Counted from the stretch's first letter, positions 1 through 8,133 are shown. The stretch: DNA of 14,428 nt from CAYNQN01 sp964530525 (GCA_964530525.1 CAZHBH010000053.1:1-14428); one strand, 5' to 3'. Notes: generated from the letters alone by a model not told the origin. Made by a program: numbers and translations.

Positions 1-1
1 C

Positions 2-1116
<1,115 letters not shown>

Positions 1117-1120
<4 letters not shown>

Positions 1121-2004
1121 CCCAGGTCGTCGAGGCCCTAGCAGCGCTGACCTCGTCGGCCTCCCCGGCCGCGCTCGGCTACATCCCGAGTCCTCCCAAC
1201 AACCGCCTCGGACCCGTTCACGCCTACGGCCTCATGATCGCGATCGGGGTCCTGGCCGCCGCCGAGCTCTCCGCTCGCCGTTGGAAGGCCAGGGAAGGCG
1301 ACCCGAACGACATGTGGACCGTGGCCCTCTGGGCCGTCCCGGCAGGGCTCGTCGGCGCTCGCCTCTACCACGTGATCACGGACTGGCAGCTCTACTTCCC
1401 CGACGACCCGCTCGGTGCGTTGGCGATCTGGAACGGGGGCCTGGGGATCCCCGGAGGCATCGTGGCCGGGGTAGGGGTGGGGCTGTACGTGGGGCACCGG
1501 CGGGGGATGCGGCTGTCCTCGGCACTCGACGCCGTGGCTCCAGCCCTCCCGCTGGCCCAGGCCATCGGGCGGTTGGGGAACTGGTTCAACCAGGAGGTCT
1601 TCGGTCGTCCCACCGACCTGCCCTGGGGACTGGAGATCGCCCCGCAGAACCGCCCAGCGGAGTACCGGGCCTACGAGGCGTTCCACCCCACCTTCGCCTA
1701 CGAGGCCCTCTGGAACCTGGCGCTCATGGCACTGCTGATCCTCCTCGACCGCCGGCGGGTGGTCCGCCCGGGGAACATCTTCGTGCTCTACGTGGGTGGC
1801 TACGGGCTCGGACGCCTGTGGATCGAGGCGCTGCGCTCCGACGCCGCCAACACCGTCCTCGGCCTGCGGGTGAACATCTGGACCAGCCTCGCCGCGGTGG
1901 TGGGCGCCGCAGTGGTGCTGGCTGTGCGGGGTCTGCGTCGGCGCCCCGACGACGACTACAGCGCGAGCAGCTCACGTCCGGAGCCCGAGCCAGAACCTGC
2001 CTAG
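1117..2004 (+). CDS. lgt: Prolipoprotein diacylglyceryl transferase
   Basis: Lgt transfers diacylglycerol from phosphatidylglycerol to the lipobox cysteine of prolipoproteins at the outer face of the cytoplasmic membrane, the first step of lipoprotein maturation. The 295-residue product has about seven hydrophobic segments. It shows the Lgt signature GRLGNWFNQE at residues 151-160 (Arg and Asn correspond to E. coli R143 and N146), the early VHAYGLM motif (Tyr equivalent to Y26), and GYGLGRLWIEALRSD near residue 230 with the Arg equivalent to R239. The NGGLGIPGG segment at residue 106 replaces the E. coli HGGL; as far as I know this is normal in actinobacteria and not a defect. A short charged Pro/Glu-rich tail ends the protein. 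The start is supported by GGAGG seven bases upstream. The gene overlaps the acyl-CoA dehydrogenase stop by ATGA, so the two are probably cotranscribed despite unrelated roles. Confidence 0.96.
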
Positions 2005-2113
2005 GTGCCGCATCCCGGGTCGTTTCGCCCCTCGGACGGTCGATGCGCTCGGGTGAGGATCTCCTCGGCGAGCGAGTGGGGGCGGCGGGGTCGCGGGAGC
2101 TCGGGACTTGCGC

Positions 2114-2122
2114 TGGTAGGCT
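2114..2122 (+). promoter_or_regulatory. Candidate extended -10 promoter of the helicase gene
   Basis: TGGTAGGCT reads as an extended -10 element (TGn then TAGGCT) 15 bases before the helicase ATG. No convincing -35 hexamer is visible 16-18 bases upstream. If used, transcription would begin near 2129, leaving a leader of under ten bases. The call rests on one short motif. Confidence 0.35.
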
Positions 2123-2125
2123 CCT

Positions 2126-2130
2126 GGAAG
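2126..2130 (+). promoter_or_regulatory. Ribosome binding site of the helicase gene
   Basis: GGAAG sits six bases before the ATG at 2137 and favours that start over the in-frame upstream codons, whose translation (Arg/Ser/Gly-rich) does not resemble a helicase N-terminus. Confidence 0.6.
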
Positions 2131-2136
2131 ACACTC

Positions 2137-3306
2137 ATGAACTCATTCGAAGATCTAGGGGTGTCGGCTGATCTCATCTCGGTGCTCTCGAAGCACGGCA
2201 TAGAGCAGCCGTTCCCCATCCAACAGCTCACGATCCCCGACGCTCTGGCCGGCCGGGATGTTTCCGGCAAGGCCAAGACAGGTTCGGGAAAGACCCTCGC
2301 CTTCGGCATCCCCATCCTTCAGACGGTGGGAAGTGCCAAGCCCGGTCGACCCCTGGCGCTGGTGCTCGTGCCAACGCGAGAGCTCGCCTTGCAGGTGACC
2401 GAGGCCATGGTGCCGCTCGCCAAGGCGCGGGGCAAGAGGGTCGAGCCCGTCTACGGGGGGGCCAAGATCGAGCGCCAGATCAAGGCCATCGAAGACGGCG
2501 TCGAGGTGGTCGTCGCCACCCCCGGCCGGATGATCGACCTCATCGGGCGCGGCTCCGTGGTGCTCGACGACCTCGCACAGGTGGTCATCGACGAGGCCGA
2601 TCGCATGGCCGACATGGGCTTCCTGCCCCAGGTCGAGTGGATCCTCCGCCACGTCCCCGGCAAGCAGCAGACGCTGCTCTTCTCCGCCACGCTCGACGGC
2701 GTCGTCGACACCCTCATCAGCCGCTACCAGGACGACCCCGTGCTCTACGAGGTGGCCTCCAAGCAGGTGACGGTGGAGGAGATGACGCACCGGTTCCTCC
2801 TCGTCCACGAGATGGACAAGGTGAAGGTGGCTGCGGCGATCTCCCGGGGGGCCAACCGCGCCATCGTGTTCACCAACACCAAGCGCGCCGCCGACCGGGT
2901 GGCGAAGGGCCTGGTGGACGAGGGCGTGAAGGCTCGTGCGATCCACGGCGACCTGCGTCAGAGCGATCGGGAACGTGCCCTGGCCGACTTCACGGCCGGC
3001 AAGCTCGGCGTCCTCGTGGCCACCGACGTGGCAGCGCGGGGCATCCACGTCGACGACGTGGACGTGGTCGTGCACTACGACCCACCCGACGAGCACAAGT
3101 CGTACCTCCACCGATCCGGGCGCACCGCCCGCGCCGGCGAGTCGGGGGTGGTGGTCTCGCTCCTGCTGTGGAACGAGGAGCTGGGCGCGCGTCGCCTGAT
3201 GCGCAGGTTGGGGTTGAACCAGCCGCTCGTCGAGGTCTTCTCCAACGACAGTCGCCTCGCCGATCTGGCCAGCTGGGATCCAGCGGCGGACGCTGCCCTC
3301 ACCTAG
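2137..3306 (+). CDS. DEAD-box ATP-dependent RNA helicase
   Basis: This is a 389-residue superfamily 2 RNA helicase that would unwind or remodel short RNA duplexes in the cytoplasm, for example in ribosome assembly, RNA decay or cold adaptation. All core motifs are present in order: an upstream aromatic plus Q motif (FPIQQ, residues 26-30), Walker A AKTGSGKT (46-53), PTRELA, TPGR, DEAD (152-155), SAT (183-185), VFTNTK, TDVAARGI and HRSGRTARAG (325-334). Both RecA-like domains are complete, but almost nothing follows motif VI except about 55 residues, so this is a minimal helicase without the basic or RRM-like tail of DeaD/CsdA. That makes it closest to the RhlE/SrmB-size class, but I would not assign a symbol. 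The start at 2137 gives the typical N-terminal SFEDLG sequence and has a GGAAG site. It may have its own promoter within the 132-base gap after lgt. Confidence 0.95.
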   Translation: MNSFEDLGVSADLISVLSKHGIEQPFPIQQLTIPDALAGRDVSGKAKTGSGKTLAFGIPILQTVGSAKPGRPLALVLVPTRELALQVTEAMVPLAKARGKRVEPVYGGAKIERQIKAIEDGVEVVVATPGRMIDLIGRGSVVLDDLAQVVIDEADRMADMGFLPQVEWILRHVPGKQQTLLFSATLDGVVDTLISRYQDDPVLYEVASKQVTVEEMTHRFLLVHEMDKVKVAAAISRGANRAIVFTNTKRAADRVAKGLVDEGVKARAIHGDLRQSDRERALADFTAGKLGVLVATDVAARGIHVDDVDVVVHYDPPDEHKSYLHRSGRTARAGESGVVVSLLLWNEELGARRLMRRLGLNQPLVEVFSNDSRLADLASWDPAADAALT

Positions 3307-3338
3307 GAGCCCGAGGGAAGAACCGGGCAGACGGTCGG

Positions 3339-5294
3339 ATGACCATCACCCACCGCCCGGGAGCGGGTGCGGAAGATCTTCCGGAGGTGGTCCGGCGCTA
3401 TCCCACGCTGCTCCGCACTCGCCTGGGTTCTGCCGGCCGACCGGATGACGCAGGAGTAGCCGGCGTCTTGGTGGCCGTTGCCAGGTCTCTGTTCGATCTC
3501 GTCGACCCCTCGGGCAGCGCTGGTGAGGGCGCTCCCCTCGCCAACGGCGAGGCCGGCGAGCCCCACCCACTCGGAGATCTGGATCCCCAGATCCACCTGG
3601 GTGTGGGCGTGGCACCATTGGCCGCCGACCTCATCGGACGGGTCCACGAGGCCCTGATCGCTCCGGGCGGGCGCCGCAGCCGTGGGGCCTTCTACACGCC
3701 CCGTGACGTGGCCGAGGGGGTTGTCGAGTCCGCCACGACCAGATGGCGCACTCCCGTCACACCAAGCACCCGCGTGTGTGACCCTGCGTGCGGAGGCGGA
3801 GCGTTCCTGCTCGCGGCCGGGCGCTTCCTCGAGTCCCGGCAGGAGCGCCTAGGCCCCACGACGCGGTCAGAGCTGGTCGCACGGTCCCTCTACGGCGTCG
3901 ACGTCGACCCCCTGGCGGCAGCGGTGGCCGATGCCGCGCTGCGATTGTGGGTGGCCGAGGCGGGTGGGGTGCCGGGGGCGACCAACGTCTCCTGCGCTGA
4001 CGGGCTCGAGGTCGATCATCCGGAGCCCTTCGACCTGGTGGTGGGCAACCCCCCTTTCCAGGGTCAGCTCTCCCGCCGCACGGCTCGGTCACGAGATGCC
4101 CTCGAACATCTTCGTGAGCGGTTGGGCCCCATCGTGCACGGCTACGTCGACACAGCGGCGCTCTTCCTGGCCTCGGGGTTGTCGATGGTGGGGGAGGGCG
4201 GTCGGGTGGCCCTCGTGCAGCCCAGCTCCTTCCTGGTGGCTCGTGACGCCGCCAGAGCCCGCCACGAGCTGGCTGTCGGCGGGGAGCTCGTGGCCCTCTG
4301 GTGGCCGGGGGAGGCGCTCTTCGACGCGTCGGTCCGGGTGTGCGTGCCGGTGCTGGAGCGACGTCAAGCAGCGGGTGAACCTACTCGGAGCCCCGTCGTG
4401 GTCGCCCGGTGGGTGGGCCCCGATCGTCGGGGGGCACCTGCCGTGACCGTCGAGCCGGAGGACCTGCGAGCGGCTCGCACGTGGGGCCAGCTGGTGGCGG
4501 ATCTGAGAGGCGTCCCGGTGGTCGACCTCGAGGGCCGCGGCCGGCTCGGAGAGGTCGCGGGCGCCACGGCGGGCTTTCGCAGGCAGTTCTACGACCTGGC
4601 CCCCTTCGTGGTCGACGACCCACGGTCGACAGCGCCAACGGAGGCTTCGGAGCGGACGCAGCGTGGCACCGCACAGCTCGACGAGGCGCTCTGGCCACGC
4701 CTCGTCACCTCGGGTCTCATCGATCCCGCCCTCTGCCTGTGGGGACGGCGGGAGGCCCGCTTCGCGGGCCGGCGGCTCGCCGAACCCCGGGTCGACATGT
4801 CGCGGCTCGTCGACGAGGCTCCGGCGCTCGCCAACTGGGCGCGAGCCCGCCTGGTGCCAAAGGTGCTCCTGGCCACCCAGACGCAGGTCTTGGAGGCCGC
4901 GGTCGACGAGGCGGGCACCTGGTGGCCGTCGGTCCCCGTGGTGTCGGTTGAGCCACGCGATCCCGGTGTCCTCTGGCACCTGTGCGCCGTGCTCCTGGCT
5001 CCTCCGGTGACTGCCTGGGCTATGGCGCGCTACGCGGGATCGGCACGATCGGAGGGCTCGGTGAAGCTGGCGGCTTCCCAGGTGCTCGCCATCCCGTTGC
5101 CCGAGCACGGCGAGGCCTGGGAGCGCGCCGTCGCCCACGTACGGGCAGGGGCGGCGGCGGCGCAGGAGGGCGACGGCGAGAGCTGGGCGCTCGCCCTGGA
5201 CGCAGCGGGACAGGCGATGTGCGAGGCCTACGGGACGACGGACGAGGTGTGGCACTGGTGGCGGTCCCGCCGTCCACCGTTCCGTGTCGCGTGA
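3339..5294 (+). CDS. Solitary N6-adenine DNA methyltransferase (gamma class, TaqI/Eco57I-like)
   Basis: The 651-residue protein carries the signature of a SAM-dependent DNA adenine-N6 methyltransferase. Motif X-like RGAFYTP is at residues 115-121, motif I DPACGGGAF at 148-156 (SAM binding), an acidic motif II YGVDVDP near 188, CADGL as a motif III candidate, and catalytic NPPF at 237-240. This X-I-II-III-IV order is that of the gamma class such as M.TaqI and the methyltransferase part of Eco57I enzymes. The remaining roughly 400 residues would hold the rest of the catalytic domain and a target-recognition domain, with no motif I can identify as a nuclease. Only about 110 residues precede motif X, too few for the usual N-terminal PD-(D/E)XK domain of type IIG enzymes. 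No restriction gene, specificity subunit or phage-defence gene is in the window. It starts 32 bases after the helicase, with only a weak ribosome site. The recognition sequence is unknown. Confidence 0.85.
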   Translation: MTITHRPGAGAEDLPEVVRRYPTLLRTRLGSAGRPDDAGVAGVLVAVARSLFDLVDPSGSAGEGAPLANGEAGEPHPLGDLDPQIHLGVGVAPLAADLIGRVHEALIAPGGRRSRGAFYTPRDVAEGVVESATTRWRTPVTPSTRVCDPACGGGAFLLAAGRFLESRQERLGPTTRSELVARSLYGVDVDPLAAAVADAALRLWVAEAGGVPGATNVSCADGLEVDHPEPFDLVVGNPPFQGQLSRRTARSRDALEHLRERLGPIVHGYVDTAALFLASGLSMVGEGGRVALVQPSSFLVARDAARARHELAVGGELVALWWPGEALFDASVRVCVPVLERRQAAGEPTRSPVVVARWVGPDRRGAPAVTVEPEDLRAARTWGQLVADLRGVPVVDLEGRGRLGEVAGATAGFRRQFYDLAPFVVDDPRSTAPTEASERTQRGTAQLDEALWPRLVTSGLIDPALCLWGRREARFAGRRLAEPRVDMSRLVDEAPALANWARARLVPKVLLATQTQVLEAAVDEAGTWWPSVPVVSVEPRDPGVLWHLCAVLLAPPVTAWAMARYAGSARSEGSVKLAASQVLAIPLPEHGEAWERAVAHVRAGAAAAQEGDGESWALALDAAGQAMCEAYGTTDEVWHWWRSRRPPFRVA

Positions 5295-5351
5295 TGCTGT
5301 GCAGCGAGGAGCGGAGCACCATCGGGCCCGCCTCCCGAGCCGCGCGGCGGC

Positions 5352-5377
5352 CGCTGGCGACACCTGTGGAGCCAGCG
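5352..5377 (+). repeat. Inverted repeat upstream of the metX promoter
   Basis: CGCTGGC (5352-5358) and GCCAGCG (5371-5377) are a perfect 7-base inverted repeat with a 12-base spacer, ending one base before the candidate -10 box. It could be a weak hairpin ending the methyltransferase transcript (there is no T tract) or a protein operator overlapping the -35 region. The sequence does not decide between them. Confidence 0.5.
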
Positions 5378-5378
5378 C

Positions 5379-5384
5379 TAGTGT
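5379..5384 (+). promoter_or_regulatory. Candidate -10 box of the metX operon
   Basis: TAGTGT lies seven bases before the first base of the riboswitch aptamer (about 5391), the spacing expected if transcription starts at the aptamer. The -35 region (TGGCGA at 5355-5360 at best) is poor. Support comes mainly from position. Confidence 0.45.
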
Positions 5385-5390
5385 TGCCTG

Positions 5391-5472
5391 GACATCACGA
5401 GCGGCCCGTTTACGGGTCCGGCAACCTGGGACGGACACCCAAGGTGCCTTCCCACCCTCGGGTGGGGATGTG
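5391..5472 (+). ncRNA. SAM riboswitch aptamer (SAM-I/SAM-IV superfamily)
   Basis: The core has the SAM-I-type conserved pieces in order: ATCACGAG (5394-5401), GGCAACC-type joining sequence (5420-5426), and AAGGTGCC (5441-5448). The stems close. P1 is ACATC 5392-5396 with GATGT 5467-5471. P2 is a short CGGCCCG-TTTA-CGGG-T-CCG hairpin at about 5402-5420. P3 is TGGG with CCCA around ACGGACA at 5427-5441. P4 is CCCACC-CTCG-GGTGGG at 5451-5466. P2 is much shorter than in standard SAM-I and has no room for the kink-turn internal loop, a feature associated with SAM-IV and SAM-I/IV variants. The family binds S-adenosylmethionine and represses methionine-synthesis genes when SAM is high. The location directly before metX and a trans-sulfuration enzyme fits. 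The exact Rfam family was not computed. Confidence 0.87.
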
Positions 5473-5568
5473 GCTAGCTGGTCGCCACGGCCGGCACGGC
5501 AACGAAGTGTCCGGGGCCTCGCCCCTGCACCACCGGTGTCCATCCCCCTACCGAGGATTGGATCTGCG
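5473..5568 (+). promoter_or_regulatory. Riboswitch expression platform / metX leader
   Basis: This 96-base leader joins the aptamer to metX. It holds a small hairpin GGGGC-CTC-GCCCC (5513-5525) and no T-rich terminator, so control is more likely at translation than by intrinsic termination. CATCCCC (5541-5547) and CCGAGG (5551-5556) are complementary to GGGGATG (5464-5470, 3' strand of P1/P4) and CCTCGG (5456-5461, P4 loop). The aptamer's 3' half could therefore pair with the ribosome-binding region. GTGTCCG (5507-5513) is complementary to CGGACAC in the P3 loop (5432-5438), a possible pseudoknot. Likely ribosome-site bases are GAGG (5553-5556) or GGA (5560-5562). Confidence 0.55.
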
Positions 5569-6783
5569 TTGACCGAAGGGCACGAGGGCAGGGCGCCGCT
5601 GAGCGCCGACCTCCTTCCCGCCACGGGTGCGTGGCGCGAGGACGACCCACCAGGGCGCCGTCGCTTCGTTCGCCTCGCCACCGAGCGGCCGCTGGTCCTC
5701 GAAGGGGGCGGGCGGCTGCGAGACGTGACGGTCGCCTACGAGACGTGGGGCGAGCTCGACGCCCAAGGCTCCAACGCGGTGCTGGTGTGCCACGCCCTCA
5801 CCGGCGATGCCCACGCCGCCGGCCGGGCGGGGCCGGCGCATCCCACCCCAGGTTGGTGGGACGGCCTCATCGGCCCTGGCCGAGCGCTCGACACCGACCG
5901 CTGGTTCGTGGTGTGCGCCAACGTCATCGGAGGCTGCCAGGGCTCCACCGGTCCGGCCTCCCCGCACCCCGACGACGGGGAGCCCTACGGCTCGCGGTTC
6001 CCCACGGTGTCGATCCGCGACATGGTCCGCACCCAGGCCGGGCTGGCCGACCACCTGGGCGTGCAGAGCTGGCTGTCGGTGGTGGGCGGCTCGATGGGGG
6101 GCATGCAGGTCCTGGAGTGGGGCGTGATGTTCCCTGGCCGGGTGCGCTCGCTCGTACCTGTGGCCACCACTGCCGCGGCCACGGCACAGCAGATCGCGCT
6201 GAGCAGCGTGCAGCGGAGCGCCATCGCCCTCGACCCCGGGTGGCACGGCGGCGACTACTACGACCTCCCTGCGGGCGAGGGTCCCCACCGGGGTCTGGCC
6301 CTCGCACGGGAGATCGCCCAGATCACCTATCGCACCGACCGGGTGTTCAACGACCGCTTCGGGCGCTCCGACCTCGACCCCATCGACGACGTGTTCACCC
6401 TCTGGCAGAGGTTCCAGGTGGAGGGCTACCTCGACTACCACGGGGCCAAGCTGGTCCGGCGCTTCGACGCCAACTCGTACCTGGCCATCTGCAGGGCGAT
6501 GGACCTGCACGACCTGGGAAGGGGCAGGGGAGGTGTCGAGGCGGCGCTGCGGCGCATATCGGTGCCGACCCTCACGGTGAGCATCGACTCCGACGCCCTT
6601 TACTTCCCCTACCAGCAGGAGCAGGTGCGGGATGCTCTCGCTGCCCACGGCACACCTGTGGAGCACGCGGTGATCCACAGCGAGCACGGCCACGACGCCT
6701 TCCTGCTGGAGATCGAGCAGCTGGGGGCCGTGCTCACGCCGTTCCTGGACCGGGTGGAGAAGGAGAGAGGCGACCACCGATGA
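5569..6783 (+). CDS. metX: Homoserine O-acetyltransferase
   Basis: MetX transfers an acyl group, normally acetyl from acetyl-CoA, to the hydroxyl of L-homoserine, activating it for sulfur incorporation in methionine synthesis. The 404-residue alpha/beta-hydrolase-fold protein shows VCHALTGDAHAAG, then PGWWDGLIGPG and NVIGGCQGSTGPAS, the nucleophile elbow GGSMGGMQ with Ser175, Asp342 in DSDALYFP, and His375 in HGHDAFL, giving a Ser-Asp-His triad. Length and motif order are those of the MetX family; whether the acyl donor is acetyl- or succinyl-CoA cannot be settled by eye. The start is taken as TTG 5569, since no ATG or better-placed GTG lies close to the conserved N-terminus. GTG 5536 is an in-frame alternative adding 11 residues but would consume the leader. 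The upstream SAM riboswitch predicts repression by SAM. The stop overlaps the next start as ATGA. Confidence 0.93.
   Translation: MTEGHEGRAPLSADLLPATGAWREDDPPGRRRFVRLATERPLVLEGGGRLRDVTVAYETWGELDAQGSNAVLVCHALTGDAHAAGRAGPAHPTPGWWDGLIGPGRALDTDRWFVVCANVIGGCQGSTGPASPHPDDGEPYGSRFPTVSIRDMVRTQAGLADHLGVQSWLSVVGGSMGGMQVLEWGVMFPGRVRSLVPVATTAAATAQQIALSSVQRSAIALDPGWHGGDYYDLPAGEGPHRGLALAREIAQITYRTDRVFNDRFGRSDLDPIDDVFTLWQRFQVEGYLDYHGAKLVRRFDANSYLAICRAMDLHDLGRGRGGVEAALRRISVPTLTVSIDSDALYFPYQQEQVRDALAAHGTPVEHAVIHSEHGHDAFLLEIEQLGAVLTPFLDRVEKERGDHR
6761..6770 (+). promoter_or_regulatory. Ribosome binding site of the PLP enzyme gene
   Basis: AGGAGAGAGG at the end of metX ends nine bases before ATG 6780. It supports that start and, with the ATGA overlap, translational coupling to metX. 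Confidence 0.65.
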
Positions 6784-8003
6784 GCGAGAGCAACGGACCC
6801 GGTCGGGTCGATCCGGGCGAGTCGGACGCAGGCTCGGGGTCGCCAGGCGCCGGGCTGCGGCCCCAGACCCGGGCCATCCGCTCCGGCCGGGCCGACAACT
6901 CCACGGCCCTGGCCCCGATCCTCTGGGCGAGCACGACGTTCACCATCCCGACCGTGGAGGACGGCCACCGGATGGCCACCTCGGTCGCGTCCAGCCACTT
7001 CTACACCCGCTACGGGAACCCCTCGGTGCGGGCGTTCGAAGATGCCATCGCCGACCTCGAGGGTGCGGAGTCGGCGCGTGCGTTCGCCTCGGGGATGGGA
7101 GCGCTCTCGGCAGTGGTGCTCGGTCTGTGCTCCAGCGGCGACCACATCGTCGCCCAGCGCCAGCTCTACGCCGGCACCCAGATGCTGCTGCAGACGGCGT
7201 GCCCCCGCTTCGGGATAGACGTCACCTTCGTCGATGCCACCGAGCCCGGCGCGTTCGAGGCCGCCGTGCGCCCCGGCAAGACGGTGCTGGTGCTGGCCGA
7301 GACCCCGGCCAACCCCAGGCTCGACCTGGTCGACCTCGACGTCATCGGCGCGATCGAGGGCCCCGTCACCGTCGTCGACTCCACCTTTGCCACCCCTCTC
7401 ATCCAGCGGCCGCTCGACCACGGGGTCGACCTGGTGCTGCACTCGGCCACAAAGGGCATAGCCGGCCACAACGACGCATCCCTCGGAGTCGTGGCGGGCT
7501 CGTCCGAGCTCATCGACTGGCTGTGGAGCTTCGCCGTGTTCCAGGGTGCCAACCCGTCTCCCTTCGACGCCATGAACGGGCTGCGGGGCCTGCGGACGCT
7601 CGCTGTGCGGCTGCGCCAGCAGTGCGAGAGCGCCCAGCAGCTGGCCGAGGTGCTCGAGGACCATCCGGCGGTGAGCGCGGTGTGCTTCCCCGGGTTGGAG
7701 TCGCACCCGCAGCGTGAGCTGGCCGTGAAGCAGATGTCGATGCCGGGGGGCCTCCTCACCTTCGACCTGGCCGGGGGCCTCGAGGCCGGTCGGGCGTTCG
7801 TCGAGTCCCTTCGGGTGGCCCAGATGGCCACCTCTCTGGGCGGTCCCGAGACCCTGGTGACGCACCCCGCTTCCACGACCCACGTGAACCTCACCCCCGA
7901 AGAGCTCTGTGCCAGCTCCATCGGCCCAGGGACCGTGAGGGTGTCGCTCGGCCTCGAGCACCCCGACGACATCGTCGCCGACTTCCTCCAAGCCCTGGGG
8001 TGA
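6780..8003 (+). CDS. PLP-dependent trans-sulfuration enzyme (O-acylhomoserine sulfhydrylase or cystathionine gamma-synthase)
   Basis: This 407-residue protein belongs to the Cys/Met-metabolism fold-type I PLP family. After a variable, Gly/Ser-rich N-terminus of about 30 residues come TRAIRSGR, the phosphate-contacting YTRYGNP (Tyr75, Arg77), SGMGAL near residue 104, Asp200 in VVDSTFATP (contacts the pyridine nitrogen) and the PLP lysine Lys225 in HSATKGIAGHND. Its partner metX makes the O-acylhomoserine it would use: with sulfide it would give homocysteine, with cysteine it would give cystathionine. The size near 400 residues and SPFDAMNGLRGLRTL resemble MetZ and cystathionine gamma-synthase more than the roughly 430-residue MetY class. 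Substrate choice remains open, so no symbol is given. Methionine gamma-lyase is a less likely alternative given the biosynthetic context. It is translationally coupled to metX and followed at once by a strong hairpin. Confidence 0.9.
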   Translation: MSESNGPGRVDPGESDAGSGSPGAGLRPQTRAIRSGRADNSTALAPILWASTTFTIPTVEDGHRMATSVASSHFYTRYGNPSVRAFEDAIADLEGAESARAFASGMGALSAVVLGLCSSGDHIVAQRQLYAGTQMLLQTACPRFGIDVTFVDATEPGAFEAAVRPGKTVLVLAETPANPRLDLVDLDVIGAIEGPVTVVDSTFATPLIQRPLDHGVDLVLHSATKGIAGHNDASLGVVAGSSELIDWLWSFAVFQGANPSPFDAMNGLRGLRTLAVRLRQQCESAQQLAEVLEDHPAVSAVCFPGLESHPQRELAVKQMSMPGGLLTFDLAGGLEAGRAFVESLRVAQMATSLGGPETLVTHPASTTHVNLTPEELCASSIGPGTVRVSLGLEHPDDIVADFLQALG

Positions 8004-8027
8004 GAGGTGCGCCGACGGGCGCACCTC
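8004..8027 (+). terminator. Hairpin directly after the met operon
   Basis: GAGGTGCGCC (8004-8013) and GGCGCACCTC (8018-8027) form a perfect 10-base-pair stem with a GACG tetraloop, starting at the first base after the stop codon at 8001-8003. There is no T tract, as is common for hairpin terminators in high-GC actinobacteria. It probably ends the metX operon or protects its 3' end. Confidence 0.7.
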
Positions 8028-8115
8028 CCCGGGGCCATCCCGCCGCCGCGCTGCTGTTGCCGCGGCTACCTCCGAGGTGCCTCTCTGGCCCTCGGGACAG
8101 CAGACCCTGAGAGTC

Positions 8116-8133
8116 GACAGGATCACCCCTGTC
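8116..8133 (+). repeat. Inverted repeat GACAGG-N6-CCTGTC
   Basis: This is a perfect 6-base dyad with a 6-base spacer, followed by TAAAGAG. It may be a second hairpin after the met operon or an operator about 110 bases upstream of the LysR promoter -35 box. A dyad of this size can arise by chance. Confidence 0.35.

Noticed and set aside
1432..1458. Apparent loss of the HGGL catalytic motif in Lgt
   Set aside because: GGLGIPGG-type sequences are, as far as I know, normal for actinobacterial Lgt, and all other signature residues are present, so this is not evidence of inactivity.
3339..3700. Type IIG restriction-methylation fusion
   Set aside because: Only about 110 residues precede the methyltransferase motifs and no PD-(D/E)XK pattern was seen there, so a fused nuclease is not supported.
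5513..5525. Intrinsic terminator in the metX leader
   Set aside because: The GGGGC-CTC-GCCCC hairpin has only five base pairs and is followed by no T tract, so it is not called as a terminator.
4089..5681. A 530-codon open frame on the minus strand across the methyltransferase gene
   Set aside because: Its translation is Arg/Pro/Gly-rich without domain motifs, it spans the methyltransferase, riboswitch and metX start, and the + strand frame has full catalytic motifs. It is a high-GC shadow.
6609..8126. A 505-codon minus-strand open frame opposite the PLP enzyme
   Set aside because: It has no recognisable family and runs antisense through metX, the PLP enzyme and the terminator hairpin. The + strand frame carries complete PLP-enzyme motifs.
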